The notes: generated by a model not told the origin, from the sequence alone. A stretch of 55,395 nucleotides of DNA from Microbacteriaceae bacterium PS02068 (GCA_029959325.1 JASCPF010000016.1:1-55395); one strand, 5' to 3'. Counted from the stretch's first letter, positions 25,279-35,160 are shown. Made by a program: numbers and translations.

Positions 25279-25575
25279 GTGTCGGTTTCCATCAAGCCGC
25301 TCGAAGACCGCATCGTCATCCAGCAGGTCGAGGCAGAGCAGACCACCGCGAGCGGTCTGGTCATCCCTGACACCGCCAAGGAGAAGCCCCAGGAGGGCGA
25401 GGTCGTCGCCGTCGGACCGGGTCGCATCGACGACAACGGCAACCGGGTTCCGCTCGACGTCGCCGTCGGCGACCGCGTTCTCTACAGCAAGTACGGCGGC
25501 ACCGAGATCAAGTTCGGCGCCGACGAGTACCTCGTGCTGTCGGCCCGCGACGTGCTGGCTGTCGTCGTCCGCTGA
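25279..25575 (+). CDS. groES: Co-chaperonin GroES
   Basis: 98 residues from GTG 25279, with AAAGAGG about 6 nt upstream. This is a complete Cpn10: [46 protein letters not shown], then [34 protein letters not shown]. The mobile loop ([14 protein letters not shown]) that docks on GroEL is intact. Two CIRCE elements around its promoter indicate HrcA repression relieved on heat shock. A strong terminator follows, and the next gene is rarD, so groES is transcribed alone and groEL must lie elsewhere in the genome. Confidence 0.98.
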   Translation: MSVSIKPLEDRIVIQQVEAEQTTASGLVIPDTAKEKPQEGEVVAVGPGRIDDNGNRVPLDVAVGDRVLYSKYGGTEIKFGADEYLVLSARDVLAVVVR

Positions 25576-25597
25576 CCCGCGCTGCACCGCTTTCCAC

Positions 25598-25623
25598 GAA
25601 GCCCCCGGTTCGCCGGGGGCTTC
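25598..25623 (+). terminator. Rho-independent terminator of groES
   Basis: Stem GAAGCCCCCGG / CCGGGGGCTTC with a TTCG loop, 23 nt after the groES stop. There is no long T-tract. Confidence 0.85.
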
Positions 25624-25701
25624 GTGCATTCTGGCAGGGGAAGATCGATGAACGGCAGGATGCCACACGTCACCGTGCGCTCGGCGATGTCAGGACCGTT
25701 C

Positions 25702-25707
25702 TAGTGT
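25702..25707 (+). promoter_or_regulatory. -10 box of leaderless rarD promoter
   Basis: TAGTGT followed by 7 nt and ATG 25715. Confidence 0.45.
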
Positions 25708-25714
25708 TGGACTC

Positions 25715-26653
25715 ATGACACCCCGCGACCCGCGAGCAGAAGAGCGCCTCGGCGGCGTGTACGCCTTCGTCGCGTACTTCCTCTGGGGGTTCATGCCGCT
25801 CTACTTCCTGACGCTCGCGCCCACCGGCCCGTGGGAGGTCGTCTCGTGGCGCATCCTCTTCTCGCTGCTGTTCTGCGCCATCCTGCTGACGGTCACGCGC
25901 ACGTGGCAGAAGCTCTTCGCGATCCTGCGCAATCGCCGGCTCGTCTTCTGGACGATCATCGCCGGCCTGCTCATCTACGTGAACTGGCAGGTCTTCCTCA
26001 TCTCGACCCTGACCGGTCACGTGATCGAGGGCAGCCTCGGCTACTTCATCAACCCGATCGTGACGGTGCTGCTCGGGGTGCTCGTGCTGCACGAGCGGCT
26101 GCGCACCGCGCAGTGGATCGCGATCGGCATCGCAGCGCTCGCCGTCGCCGTGATCATCGTCGGGTACGGCTCGTTCCCGTGGATGGCGCTGACGCTCGCG
26201 GCATCCTTCGGCACCTACGGCCTCGTGAAGAAGCAGATCGGGCCCGAGGTGGATGCCATCAGCGGGCTCACGCTCGAGTCGCTCTGGCTCGCGCCCATCG
26301 CCGCCGTGCAGCTCGTCGTCGTCGGGATGACGGCGGGACTCACGATCGGCACCGCAGGCGCCGGTCATGCGGCGCTGCTGACGCTCGCGGGCGTCGTCAC
26401 CGCGGTGCCGCTGCTCTTGTTCGCCGCCGGTGCGCGCCGCGCGCCGCTCACGATCATCGGCCTGCTGCAGTTCGTCGCGCCGATCATGCAGTTCCTCACC
26501 GGCTGGTGGTTCATGGGTGAGCCCATGCCGATCGGGCGGTGGATCGGCTTCGGCCTCGTGTGGCTCGCCCTGATCGTCCTGACGGTCGACAGCCTCGTTT
26601 CCGCGCGCCGCGGGCGGTCTTCCGCAGCCCCCGACGTCGCCGATCTGGTGTGA
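25715..26653 (+). CDS. rarD: EamA/RarD family transporter
   Basis: 312 residues with ten membrane helices in two EamA repeats. The N-terminus (RLGGVYAFVAYFLWGFMPLYFLTLAPTGPWEVVSWRILFSLLFC) is the RarD signature, followed by NWQVFLISTLTGHVIEGSLGYFINPIVTVLLGVLVLHERL and, in the second repeat, LLFAAGARRAPLTIIGLLQFVAPIMQFLTGWWFMGEPM. RarD proteins belong to the drug/metabolite transporter superfamily, and the substrate is unknown despite the chloramphenicol-sensitivity label. The start is fixed by the leaderless-type TAGTGT box. It stands alone between groES and the substrate-binding protein. Confidence 0.92.
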   Translation: MTPRDPRAEERLGGVYAFVAYFLWGFMPLYFLTLAPTGPWEVVSWRILFSLLFCAILLTVTRTWQKLFAILRNRRLVFWTIIAGLLIYVNWQVFLISTLTGHVIEGSLGYFINPIVTVLLGVLVLHERLRTAQWIAIGIAALAVAVIIVGYGSFPWMALTLAASFGTYGLVKKQIGPEVDAISGLTLESLWLAPIAAVQLVVVGMTAGLTIGTAGAGHAALLTLAGVVTAVPLLLFAAGARRAPLTIIGLLQFVAPIMQFLTGWWFMGEPMPIGRWIGFGLVWLALIVLTVDSLVSARRGRSSAAPDVADLV

Positions 26654-26734
26654 ATGCGGCAACCGTTATCGCACCGTGATCGAGCTGTGACACACCGTTA
26701 ACGCATTGCAACATTTGCGCGTCCATGCCCCGGT

Positions 26735-26740
26735 TAGGTT
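26735..26740 (+). promoter_or_regulatory. Possible -10 box for the substrate-binding protein gene
   Basis: TAGGTT in the 145-bp gap before ATG 26799, giving a leader of about 50 nt. TTGCAA and TTGCGC lie upstream but at poor spacing. Confidence 0.35.
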
Positions 26741-26798
26741 TGACCCACTGGGGAGGCACCCCGAGGTCGCCCCGTGTTCACTCACAGCAAGGAGCAAC

Positions 26799-28058
26799 AT
26801 GAGCGTCTTCACGCGTTCAGGAGCCGGCAAGCTTGTCGGCGCCATCGCCATCACGGCGGTCAGCGCCGTCCTTCTCGCCGGCTGTGCCGGTAGCGGAAGC
26901 CCGGCCACCACCAGCAAGGCACCGGCCGAGGACCTGACCCTCAAGATCGGCAGCGTGCTGCCCCAGACCGGAAGCCTCGCCTTCCTCGGCCCGCCCGAGG
27001 AGGCGGGTGTCCAGCTCGCCGTTGACGAGATCAACAAGGCGAAGAAGGGCGTCACGATCGACTTCACCTCGGGTGACTCGGGCGACGCCGACAACAAGGC
27101 CTTCGAGACGACCGTCCCGAAGCTGCAGAGCGCCGGCGTGTCGGCGATGATCGGTGCCGCGGCATCGGGCGTGACCAAGCTCTTCCTCGACTCGAACGTC
27201 GACGCGGGCATCATCACGTTCTCGCCCGCCAACACCTCGCCCGACTTCACGGACTGGGATGACAACAACCTCTACTGGCGCACCGCTCCGAGCGACCTGC
27301 TCCAGGGTGAGGTGCTCGGCAACCTGGTCGCCGAGGACGGCCACAAGAACATCGGCATCATCTACCAGAACGACGCCTACGGCACCGGTCTGTTCGGTGT
27401 CGTCAAGCAGGTCTTCGAGGGCACCGGAGGAAAGGTCGTCGCCGAGGCGTCCTACAACGACGGCGACAGCTCGTTCGACGCGCAGGTCTCGACCATCATG
27501 GCTTCCAAGCCCGATGCGATCGTGCTCATCACGTTCGACCAGATCAACACGATCGCGCCGCTGCTGGTCAACGCCGGCGCCGACGCGAAGAACTTCTACC
27601 TGGTCGACGGAAACACGAAGAACTTCGGAGCCACCATGCCCGTGTCGCTCGAGGGCGCCAAGGGAACCATCCCCGGGCCGGAGCTTGCGGAAGACTTCCA
27701 GAAGCGCCTGAACGACTCGTGGACCGCTGCGGGCAACCCCCCGCTCGAGGACTACTCGTACTCCGCTGAGTCGTACGACGCGGTCGTCCTGCTCGCGCTG
27801 GCCGCGCTGGCATCCGGTGGCACCACCGGCGCCGACATGGCGACGAAGCTGCAGGAGGTCTCGGGCGGTTCGGGCGACGGTGAGAAGTGCACCTCGTACT
27901 CGGATTGCGCCGACATCATCAACGAGGGCGGTGTCGCGGACTACGACGGGTACTCCGGTCCCGTCACGTTCGACGATGCAGGCGACCCGACCGAGGCGTC
28001 GATCGGCATCTTCCAGTACGGCGCCGACAACAACTACACGCGCATCGAGACCCGCTAA
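26799..28058 (+). CDS. ABC transporter substrate-binding lipoprotein (LivJ/HAAT type)
   Basis: 419 residues from ATG 26799, with AAGGAG 4 nt upstream. The signal peptide ends in the lipobox VLLAGC (Cys29), so the protein is a membrane-anchored lipoprotein. The mature part is a type I periplasmic-binding fold of the LivJ class: LKIGSVLPQTGSLAFLGPPEEAGVQLAVDEIN, AMIGAAASGVTKLFLDSNVDAGIITFSPANTSPDFTD, HKNIGIIYQNDAYGTGLFGVV. Such proteins bind branched-chain or other hydrophobic amino acids, amides or urea, and the ligand here is not determinable. Two terminators lie between it and the convergent livHMGF operon, which it most likely serves. Confidence 0.9.
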   Translation: MSVFTRSGAGKLVGAIAITAVSAVLLAGCAGSGSPATTSKAPAEDLTLKIGSVLPQTGSLAFLGPPEEAGVQLAVDEINKAKKGVTIDFTSGDSGDADNKAFETTVPKLQSAGVSAMIGAAASGVTKLFLDSNVDAGIITFSPANTSPDFTDWDDNNLYWRTAPSDLLQGEVLGNLVAEDGHKNIGIIYQNDAYGTGLFGVVKQVFEGTGGKVVAEASYNDGDSSFDAQVSTIMASKPDAIVLITFDQINTIAPLLVNAGADAKNFYLVDGNTKNFGATMPVSLEGAKGTIPGPELAEDFQKRLNDSWTAAGNPPLEDYSYSAESYDAVVLLALAALASGGTTGADMATKLQEVSGGSGDGEKCTSYSDCADIINEGGVADYDGYSGPVTFDDAGDPTEASIGIFQYGADNNYTRIETR

Positions 28059-28072
28059 GCGTCTCTCGCGCA

Positions 28073-28104
28073 GAAAGGGCCCCGGAGCGATCCGGGGCCC
28101 TTTC
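28073..28104 (+). terminator. Terminator of the substrate-binding protein gene
   Basis: Stem AAAGGGCCCCGGA / TCCGGGGCCCTTT (28074-28103) with a 4-nt loop, starting 15 nt after the stop codon, followed by CCC. Confidence 0.85.
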
Positions 28105-28150
28105 CCGTTGCCGGTGGGAGGAGCAGCCGGGGACGGGCTCGCGTACACGT

Positions 28151-28189
28151 GAAGAGGGGGTGGGATGCCAGGCATCCCACCCCCTCTTC
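28151..28189. terminator. Bidirectional terminator between convergent transporter genes
   Basis: Near-perfect palindrome with 19-bp arms (28151-28169 and 28171-28189) around one base. The arms start GAAGAGGGGG and end CCCCCTCTTC. It is placed to stop livF transcription and read-through from the left. Confidence 0.85.
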
Positions 28190-28200
28190 GTCGTGAGAGG

Positions 28201-28980
28201 TCAGTGCTTCTCGTCCTCGCCCAGCGTGCCGAGGTACAGGCCGATGACCTGCGGGTCGTTCAGCAGCTCGCGGCCGGTGCCCTCATGAGCGTCGCGGCCC
28301 TGGTCGAGCACGTAGCCGCGGTCGCAGATCTGCAGGCAACGGCGGGCGTTCTGCTCGACCATGATGGTCGTGACGCCCGCCTTGTTGATGTCGGAGACGC
28401 GGATGAACGCGTCGTCCTGGCGCACCGGCGACAGACCCGCCGATGGCTCGTCGAGCAGCAGGACGGACGGGTCCATCATGAGCGCCCGGCTCATCGCGAC
28501 CATCTGGCGCTCGCCGCCCGAGAGCGATCCGGCGCGCTGCTTGAGGCGCTTGCCCAGCTCGGCGAAGATCCCGGTGACGAACTCGAGGCGCTCGGCGTAG
28601 ATCTTGGGGTTCTGGTAGAGCCCCATCTGCAGGTTCTCTTCGATCGAGAGCGAGGGGAACACGTTGTTGTTCTGCGGCACGAACGCGACGCCACGGTCGA
28701 CGAGCTTGTCGGCTTTGAGGCCGACGATCGACTCGCCGTTCAGTGTGATGTCCCCGCCGCGCACCTTGACGAGGCCGAAGATCGACTTCAGCAGGGTCGA
28801 CTTGCCGGCGCCGTTCGGGCCGATGATGCCGATGAGCTCGCCCTTGCGCGCGACGAGGTTCGCCTTGTTGATGATGTTGATGCCCGGCAGGTATCCGGCG
28901 TCGAGATCCTTGACCTCGACGACGACCTCGGCCGTCGAGGGACCCGACGTGGGCATCAGGCCTGTCGTGGGAGTGCTCAC
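28201..28980 (-). CDS. livF: HAAT-family ABC transporter ATP-binding protein LivF
   Basis: 259 residues. Walker A GPNGAGKST, a Q-loop segment (VAFVPQNNNVFPSLSIEENL), signature LSGGERQMVAMSRALMMDPSVLLLDEPSAGL and the H-loop region replaced by the LivF-typical MVEQNARRCLQICDRGYVLDQG. LivF is the second ATPase of branched-chain amino acid transporters, cytosolic and bound to the LivHM core. It overlaps the livG stop by 4 nt, is the last gene of the operon and is followed by a strong bidirectional terminator. The first about 20 residues are an extra N-terminal tail. Confidence 0.95.
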   Translation of the reverse strand: MSTPTTGLMPTSGPSTAEVVVEVKDLDAGYLPGINIINKANLVARKGELIGIIGPNGAGKSTLLKSIFGLVKVRGGDITLNGESIVGLKADKLVDRGVAFVPQNNNVFPSLSIEENLQMGLYQNPKIYAERLEFVTGIFAELGKRLKQRAGSLSGGERQMVAMSRALMMDPSVLLLDEPSAGLSPVRQDDAFIRVSDINKAGVTTIMVEQNARRCLQICDRGYVLDQGRDAHEGTGRELLNDPQVIGLYLGTLGEDEKH

Positions 28981-29981
28981 TTGGTCTCCTCTTCGGCGTC
29001 GGCCACGGCCGCCGCCTCGTTCTCGCGGATCTCTTCGAGCAGCTGCTGCGCCGACTCGTCGAGTTCGCCCGACACGCGCCCCGTGAGGACGCCGAGGTCG
29101 ACGTCCTGGTGGCTGCCCAGGTACGCGTCGATGACGGCCTGGTCCTCCATCACGGTGTCGGGCGGGCCCTCGGCCACCACCTTGCCCTCCGCCATGACGA
29201 CGACCCAGTCGGCGATGTGGCGGACCATGTGCATGTCGTGCTCGACGAAGAGCACCGTCACACCCAGATCCTTGAGGTCGAGGATGTGATCGAGCAGCGA
29301 CTGCGTCAGCGCCGGATTCACCCCGGCCATCGGCTCGTCGAGCATGACGAGGTTCGGGTCGCTCATGAGGGCACGCGCCATCTCGAGCAGCTTCCGCTGG
29401 CCGCCCGAGAGCGCCGCGGCGAAGTCCTTCTCCTTGGCATCCAGCTTGAAGCGCTCGAGCAGGCCGCGCGCCTTCACTTCGTTCTCCGCCTCCTGGCCCC
29501 GCCAGACGGCCGGAACGAACGCCTGCCAGAACTTCTCACCGCGCTGCTTCGGCGCGCCGAGCTTCATGTTCTCGAGCACCGTCAGCAGCGAGAGCGCCTT
29601 CGTCAGCTGGAACGTGCGCACCTGACCCATCCGCGCCACCTTGAAGGCGGGGATGCCGGCCAGGCTCTGCCCGTCGTAGGTCCACGTGCCCGTGTTGGGC
29701 TTGTCGAATCCGCAGAGCAGGTTGAACAGGGTCGTCTTGCCGGCCCCGTTCGGCCCGATGAGCGCCGTGATGGCGCCCCGCGGGATCTCGAGGTGTTCCA
29801 CGTCGACCGCCGTCAGCCCGCCGAAGCGGCGGGTGACGCCGTCGACGACCATGATGGGGTCGGTCTTCGCGACGCCGGGCGCGCCCGGCCCCTTCGCGAG
29901 TCCGGTCGCCTTCGGCCGCGGGATGCTGCCCGTCGGCGTCGTCACGGGCGTAGCGCCGGTGGGGTTCTGATCACTTGACAA
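28977..29981 (-). CDS. livG: HAAT-family ABC transporter ATP-binding protein LivG
   Basis: 334 residues from a TTG at 29981, supported by AGGGAG 7 nt upstream. It overlaps the livM stop by 11 nt. Walker A GPNGAGKTT, LivG-type loop RTFQLTKALSLLTVLENMKLG, signature LSGGQRKLLEMARALMSDPNLVMLDEPMAGVNP and the switch VLFVEHDMHMVRHIADWVVVMAEGKVVAEG. Family members are about 255 residues long. This protein has about 40 extra N-terminal residues (Pro/Gly/Ala/Lys) and a C-terminal acidic helix (GELDESAQQLLEEIRENEAAAVADAEEETK), both unusual. It hydrolyses ATP for the LivHM permease together with LivF. Confidence 0.95.
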   Translation of the reverse strand: MSSDQNPTGATPVTTPTGSIPRPKATGLAKGPGAPGVAKTDPIMVVDGVTRRFGGLTAVDVEHLEIPRGAITALIGPNGAGKTTLFNLLCGFDKPNTGTWTYDGQSLAGIPAFKVARMGQVRTFQLTKALSLLTVLENMKLGAPKQRGEKFWQAFVPAVWRGQEAENEVKARGLLERFKLDAKEKDFAAALSGGQRKLLEMARALMSDPNLVMLDEPMAGVNPALTQSLLDHILDLKDLGVTVLFVEHDMHMVRHIADWVVVMAEGKVVAEGPPDTVMEDQAVIDAYLGSHQDVDLGVLTGRVSGELDESAQQLLEEIRENEAAAVADAEEETK

Positions 29982-30969
29982 AGGTCATCTCCCTCTTGTC
30001 GCCGAGGATGCCCTGCGGCCTGAAGATCACGAGGAGCATGAGCGCGACGCCCACGAGGATGTAGCGCAGCGTGCCCGCCTGGATGTCGGTCATCGGCAGC
30101 CAACCGGCTTTCGCCATCTGCGGCAGCAGGTTGCCGAGCAGGGCCAGCACCATCCAGAACAGCACGGCGCCCAGGCTCGGGCCGAAGATGGTCGACGCGC
30201 CGCCGAGCAGCAGGATCGTCCACAGGAAGAAGGTCAGTGCCGTCGTGTAGCTCGACGGGATCACCGCCGACGGCAGCACGTAGACGATGCCGCCGAGGGC
30301 GCCGATCACACCACCGACGACGAGGGCCTGCATCTTGTAGGCGAAGACGTTCTTGCCGAGCGAGCGCACGGCATCCTCGTCTTCACGGATGCCCTTGAGC
30401 ACGCGGCCCCACGGGCTGCGCATGAGCGCCCAGACCACGAAGATCGACAGCGCCAGCAGGACCAGGCCGAACACCACGACCCAGAGCTGCGCGGCCGTGA
30501 ACTGCCACGGGCCCCACCCGTATTTCTCGCCGCTCGGCAGCGACGGGAACGGGTTGGATGACTGGAAGCTGCCGTTGTAGTTGCCGAGGCCGTCGGCCGA
30601 GTTCGTCCAGTCGTCGAAGATCTGCGTCGTGAACAGCAGGCGGATGATCTCTGCCGCAGCGATGGTCACGATCGCGAGATAGTCGGCGCGCAAGCGCAGA
30701 GTCGGGATGCCCAGGATGAAGGCGAACACGGCCGCGAGAACGAGCCCCACCATCATGGCGAGCCACCACGGGAAGCCGAAGGTGAGGACCGAGATGGCGT
30801 ATCCGTAGGCGCCGAGCGCCATGAAGCCGGCCATACCGAAGTTGAGCAGACCCGCGTAGCCGAAGTGCACGGCGAGTCCGGTCGCCGCGAGCGCATACGC
30901 GATCGTGACGGGGCTCAGCAGATAGCTGAGCGTGTTGGAGAGAATTGCGCCCCAATCCATCGTGGTCAC
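29971..30969 (-). CDS. livM: HAAT-family ABC permease LivM
   Basis: 332 residues with eight to ten membrane helices. Family signatures are LAVHFGYAGLLNFGMAGFMALGAYGYAISV near the N-terminus, LRADYLAIVTIAAAEIIRLLF, and the EAA-like coupling segment SPWGRVLKGIREDEDAVRSLGKNVFAYKMQALVVGGVIGALGGIVYV. The C-terminus RYILVGVALMLLVIFRPQGILGDKREM is also typical. It forms the transmembrane channel with LivH. The gene overlaps livH by 4 nt and livG by 11 nt, so the operon is tightly coupled. The loop at about residues 125-155 is Gly/Ser/Asn-rich. Confidence 0.94.
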   Translation of the reverse strand: MTTMDWGAILSNTLSYLLSPVTIAYALAATGLAVHFGYAGLLNFGMAGFMALGAYGYAISVLTFGFPWWLAMMVGLVLAAVFAFILGIPTLRLRADYLAIVTIAAAEIIRLLFTTQIFDDWTNSADGLGNYNGSFQSSNPFPSLPSGEKYGWGPWQFTAAQLWVVVFGLVLLALSIFVVWALMRSPWGRVLKGIREDEDAVRSLGKNVFAYKMQALVVGGVIGALGGIVYVLPSAVIPSSYTTALTFFLWTILLLGGASTIFGPSLGAVLFWMVLALLGNLLPQMAKAGWLPMTDIQAGTLRYILVGVALMLLVIFRPQGILGDKREMTFVK

Positions 30970-32324
30970 CCGAGCCTTTCTTTACGACCGAGCAGACCCT
31001 GCGGTCGCACCAGCAAGATGAGGATCAGCACGACCAGCGCGCCGGCGTACTTGAGATCGGACGGGATCCACAGCGTCGACACCTCGACGACGACCCCCAC
31101 GATCAGCGAACCCAGCAGGGCGCCGAACGCGGTGCCGAGGCCGCCGAGGGTGATCGCCGCGAAGATCAGCAGCAGGATCTGCGTGCCCATGTTCCAGCTG
31201 ACACCGGGGCGGAAGTAGGCCCACAGCACGCCGGAGATCGCGGCGAGCGTTCCCGCGATCACCCAGACGATGCGGATGACCCGATCGACGTTGATGCCCG
31301 ACGCCGAAGCCAGCTGCGGGTTGTCGGAGATGGCGCGCGTCGCCTTGCCGATGCGGGTGCGCAGCAGGAAGTACGCGACACCGAGGATGACGGCGATGCT
31401 CACGCCCATGCTGATCAGGTCGATGTACGACAGCGAGATCGGCCCCCAGTTGAAGGGTGCGGGGCTGGACCCGGCCAGCTGATAGGTCGCGCCGCCGATG
31501 AAGTACTGGTAGAGGTACCGCAGGGCCAGCGACAGGCCGATGCTCACGATCATGAGCTGAACGACGCCGAGGCCACGCCTTCGCAGGGGGCGCCAGAGAC
31601 CCGCATCGAGCGCAAGGCCGAGGGCCGCTCCGCCGAGGACGGCCGCCGTCAGGCCGATCCACAGCGGCAGCTGCCAGAAGGTGCTGAAGACGAGGGCGAC
31701 GAGGGCGCCCCAGGTGACCATCTCGCCGTGCGCGAAGTTCGAGAGGCCCGTCGTGCCGTAGATCAGCGCCGCCCCCATCGAGGCGAGGGCGAGGAGGAGT
31801 CCGAAGTTGAGACCGTTGACCAGGCGCACCGCCAACTGGTCGACGAACGACTGGGTGACGCGCTCACCGGCGCCGAGGAAGAGGTTCACGATCTTGGTGT
31901 TCGTGAGACCGAACTCGACCTCGAATTCACCCGTCGTGCCCTGCTTCGGCTGCAGACCCTCGGGCAGCTGCGTCGGGTCGACGATGACGCCCTCGGGCAG
32001 GGTCTTCTCGTCGATCACGAGGGTGTACTTCGCCTTCTCGGGCACGTACAGACGCCATTTGCCGTCGGCATCCGTCACAGTCTCCGCGTCGAAGCCGTTG
32101 CCCTTCACGCTCACGGTGACGTCGGGCACGGGCTGGTCCGCGTTCGTGATGACGCCGCCGAAGTAGAAGGCCGTCTTCTCTTGGTCGCCACCCGGGGTAT
32201 CGGGTGCGGCGGCGAGCGCGGCTCCGGCGCTGCTGAGCAGCAACGCGGCGGCGGCGGCGAACGCGCCCAGCGTGAGCACGATCCACCTCAGTGGATTCCG
32301 CGCGGTGACGGTCGTGGGTCTCAA
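30966..32324 (-). CDS. livH: HAAT-family ABC permease LivH with extra extracytoplasmic N-terminal domain
   Basis: 452 residues from TTG 32324, chosen because GGAGG lies 5 nt upstream and the encoded N-terminus is a signal peptide (RWIVLTLGAFAAAAALLLSSAGAALAA, residues 13-39). Residues 50-110 (GGVITNADQPVPDVTVSVKG, DADGKWRLYVPEKAKYTLVID) resemble a carboxypeptidase-regulatory-like beta-sandwich, so the added domain lies outside the membrane. Residues 165-452 are a normal LivH permease (LLALASMGAALIYGTTGLSNFAHGEMVTWGALVALVF; ITLGGLGTAFGALLGSLIVGVV). Ordinary LivH is about 290-310 residues long, so about 150 residues are additional. Some urea-type UrtB permeases also carry N-terminal extensions, so urea or amide transport is an alternative. 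Confidence 0.88.
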   Translation of the reverse strand: MRPTTVTARNPLRWIVLTLGAFAAAAALLLSSAGAALAAAPDTPGGDQEKTAFYFGGVITNADQPVPDVTVSVKGNGFDAETVTDADGKWRLYVPEKAKYTLVIDEKTLPEGVIVDPTQLPEGLQPKQGTTGEFEVEFGLTNTKIVNLFLGAGERVTQSFVDQLAVRLVNGLNFGLLLALASMGAALIYGTTGLSNFAHGEMVTWGALVALVFSTFWQLPLWIGLTAAVLGGAALGLALDAGLWRPLRRRGLGVVQLMIVSIGLSLALRYLYQYFIGGATYQLAGSSPAPFNWGPISLSYIDLISMGVSIAVILGVAYFLLRTRIGKATRAISDNPQLASASGINVDRVIRIVWVIAGTLAAISGVLWAYFRPGVSWNMGTQILLLIFAAITLGGLGTAFGALLGSLIVGVVVEVSTLWIPSDLKYAGALVVLILILLVRPQGLLGRKERLG

Positions 32325-32497
32325 GAGATCCTCCAGTCCGGCGCACCAATCGGGTGATGCGGTCGCATCGACATTGATCAACGACGGTACGAGCGTAATG
32401 TGTCGGATTTGTTTCCGCCTACCTGTCGCTTGTTTCCGGCGGGTCGGAAGCCCTGCCCTTGCGCTGCGACGCGGAATGAATGCACGCGCGCGCGACT

Positions 32498-32503
32498 TAG
32501 AAT
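32498..32503 (+). promoter_or_regulatory. Likely -10 box of guaB
   Basis: TAGAAT, 42 nt before GTG 32546, giving a leader of roughly 36 nt. No good -35 is seen. The 221 bp between livH and guaB holds this and, on the minus strand, TACGCT as a weak candidate for livH. I see no riboswitch. Confidence 0.45.
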
Positions 32504-32506
32504 TGA

Positions 32507-34048
<1,542 letters not shown>

Positions 34049-34070
34049 GCCGCAGGCCGCAGGCCGGGCG

Positions 34071-34150
34071 GCGAACTCCGCAGGCATCCACGAACTCCGC
34101 ACTTGTCGTTCAAGATGGTGCGGAGTTCGTCAAATTCTGCGGAGTTCGTC
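34071..34150. repeat. Nested palindromic repeat, copy A
   Basis: Two direct copies of an arm (GCGAACTCCGCA 34071-34082, ACGAACTCCGCA 34090-34101), a 17-nt loop, then two inverted copies (TGCGGAGTTCGT at 34119-34130 and 34138-34149). Arm spacing is 7 nt on both sides. It lies between guaB and the DUF559 gene. Confidence 0.8.
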
Positions 34151-34240
34151 GCCTCCTCCCCATCGGCGTGCATCGAGATGTTGTCCTCCGATGTGCGTCA
34201 TTCCACCGCGTGCGATCGCCATCGCGCACAGGATGCCAGC

Positions 34241-35095
34241 ATGCTGCTCATTCCTCTGCACGAACGTCTCGGTGAATCCGCCGCACATCGCTCCGAGCTC
34301 CACTCTGAGGGGTACACGGATGTCCAGCTGAGGGCGGCGGTGCGGCTGGGCGGTGTGGATGTGTTCCGACGTGCCTGGTTCGTCTCGGAATCCGCGCCGC
34401 ACGACCTCCGCGAAGCCGCGCGGCTGGGCGGGCGCCTGACCTGCACCACTTTCGCCAGAGAGCGGGGATGGTGGATGCCCGAGGGGGTCGGCACCGAGCT
34501 GCACCTGCACTTTCCCCCGGGCAGCACTGGTCCGCGTCTCGACCCGTCGTGGCCCGGGGTGTCGCATTGGACGCGTCCGATCGCGCCGGTCGGAACCTCG
34601 CTCGTCGCGAGCGTCGAGGATGCCCTCGCGCACATCGCACTGTGTCAGCCGCCGGGCACGGCCCTTGTGCTCTGGGAGACGGCTTCACGTGTCGAAGGTC
34701 TCGCCCCGGAGGCGCTACGCAAGGTCCGATGGGGTTCACCGCGCGCGCGGGAGCTTGCCGCCGGCGTGAACGGGCTTGCCGACTCGGGACTCGAGGTGCT
34801 GCTGTGCGTGCCGCTGCGCCGACTACACGTGCAGGTGCGACAACAGGTCGTCCTGGCGAACAGGCCGGTCGACATTCTCGTCGGGCGCTGGCTCGTCATT
34901 CAGATCGACGGATGGGCGCACCACTCCAGTGCGGCCCAGCGAGGAAAAGACCTCGCGCATGATGCCGAGCTACGGCTGCGCGGCTATACGGTGCTGCGGT
35001 TCTCCTATGCACAGGTCGTGCACGACCGGGAGGCGACCGTACGCACCGTCCGCCGTGCACTCGCTGCGGGACTGCACATCAACTCCGCACGATGA
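34241..35095 (+). CDS. DUF559-type (PD-(D/E)XK/Vsr-like) nuclease-fold protein
   Basis: 284 residues from ATG 34241, preferred over in-frame ATGs at 34103 and 34178 because family members begin close to LHERLGESAAHRSELHSEGYTDVQLRAAVRLGGVDVFRRAWFV, a winged-helix-like segment. There is no strong ribosome site. The C-terminal part (RPVDILVGRWLVIQIDGWAHHSSAAQRGKDLAHDAELRLRGYTVLRFSYAQVVHD) matches DUF559, related to very-short-patch and other PD-(D/E)XK nucleases. The catalytic D and Q/E-x-D positions look retained (D of RPVDIL, QID). The role is unknown. The last codons (HINSAR) are encoded inside palindromic copy B, and copy A lies upstream, so repeats bracket the gene. Confidence 0.7.
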   Translation: MLLIPLHERLGESAAHRSELHSEGYTDVQLRAAVRLGGVDVFRRAWFVSESAPHDLREAARLGGRLTCTTFARERGWWMPEGVGTELHLHFPPGSTGPRLDPSWPGVSHWTRPIAPVGTSLVASVEDALAHIALCQPPGTALVLWETASRVEGLAPEALRKVRWGSPRARELAAGVNGLADSGLEVLLCVPLRRLHVQVRQQVVLANRPVDILVGRWLVIQIDGWAHHSSAAQRGKDLAHDAELRLRGYTVLRFSYAQVVHDREATVRTVRRALAAGLHINSAR

Positions 35096-35160
35096 CGCTA
35101 ACTCCGCACCCTCCCGCCAGCTCGGGTGCGGAGTTAGTGCGAATCTGCGGGGTTCGTCGC
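35080..35160. repeat. Nested palindromic repeat, copy B
   Basis: CAACTCCGCA (35080-35089), TAACTCCGCA (35099-35108), loop, TGCGGAGTTA (35127-35136), TGCGGGGTTCGT (35146-35157) followed by CGCGCGCGAC. It has the same layout as copy A with 9-nt arm spacers, and overlaps the 3' end of the DUF559 gene. Confidence 0.75.
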
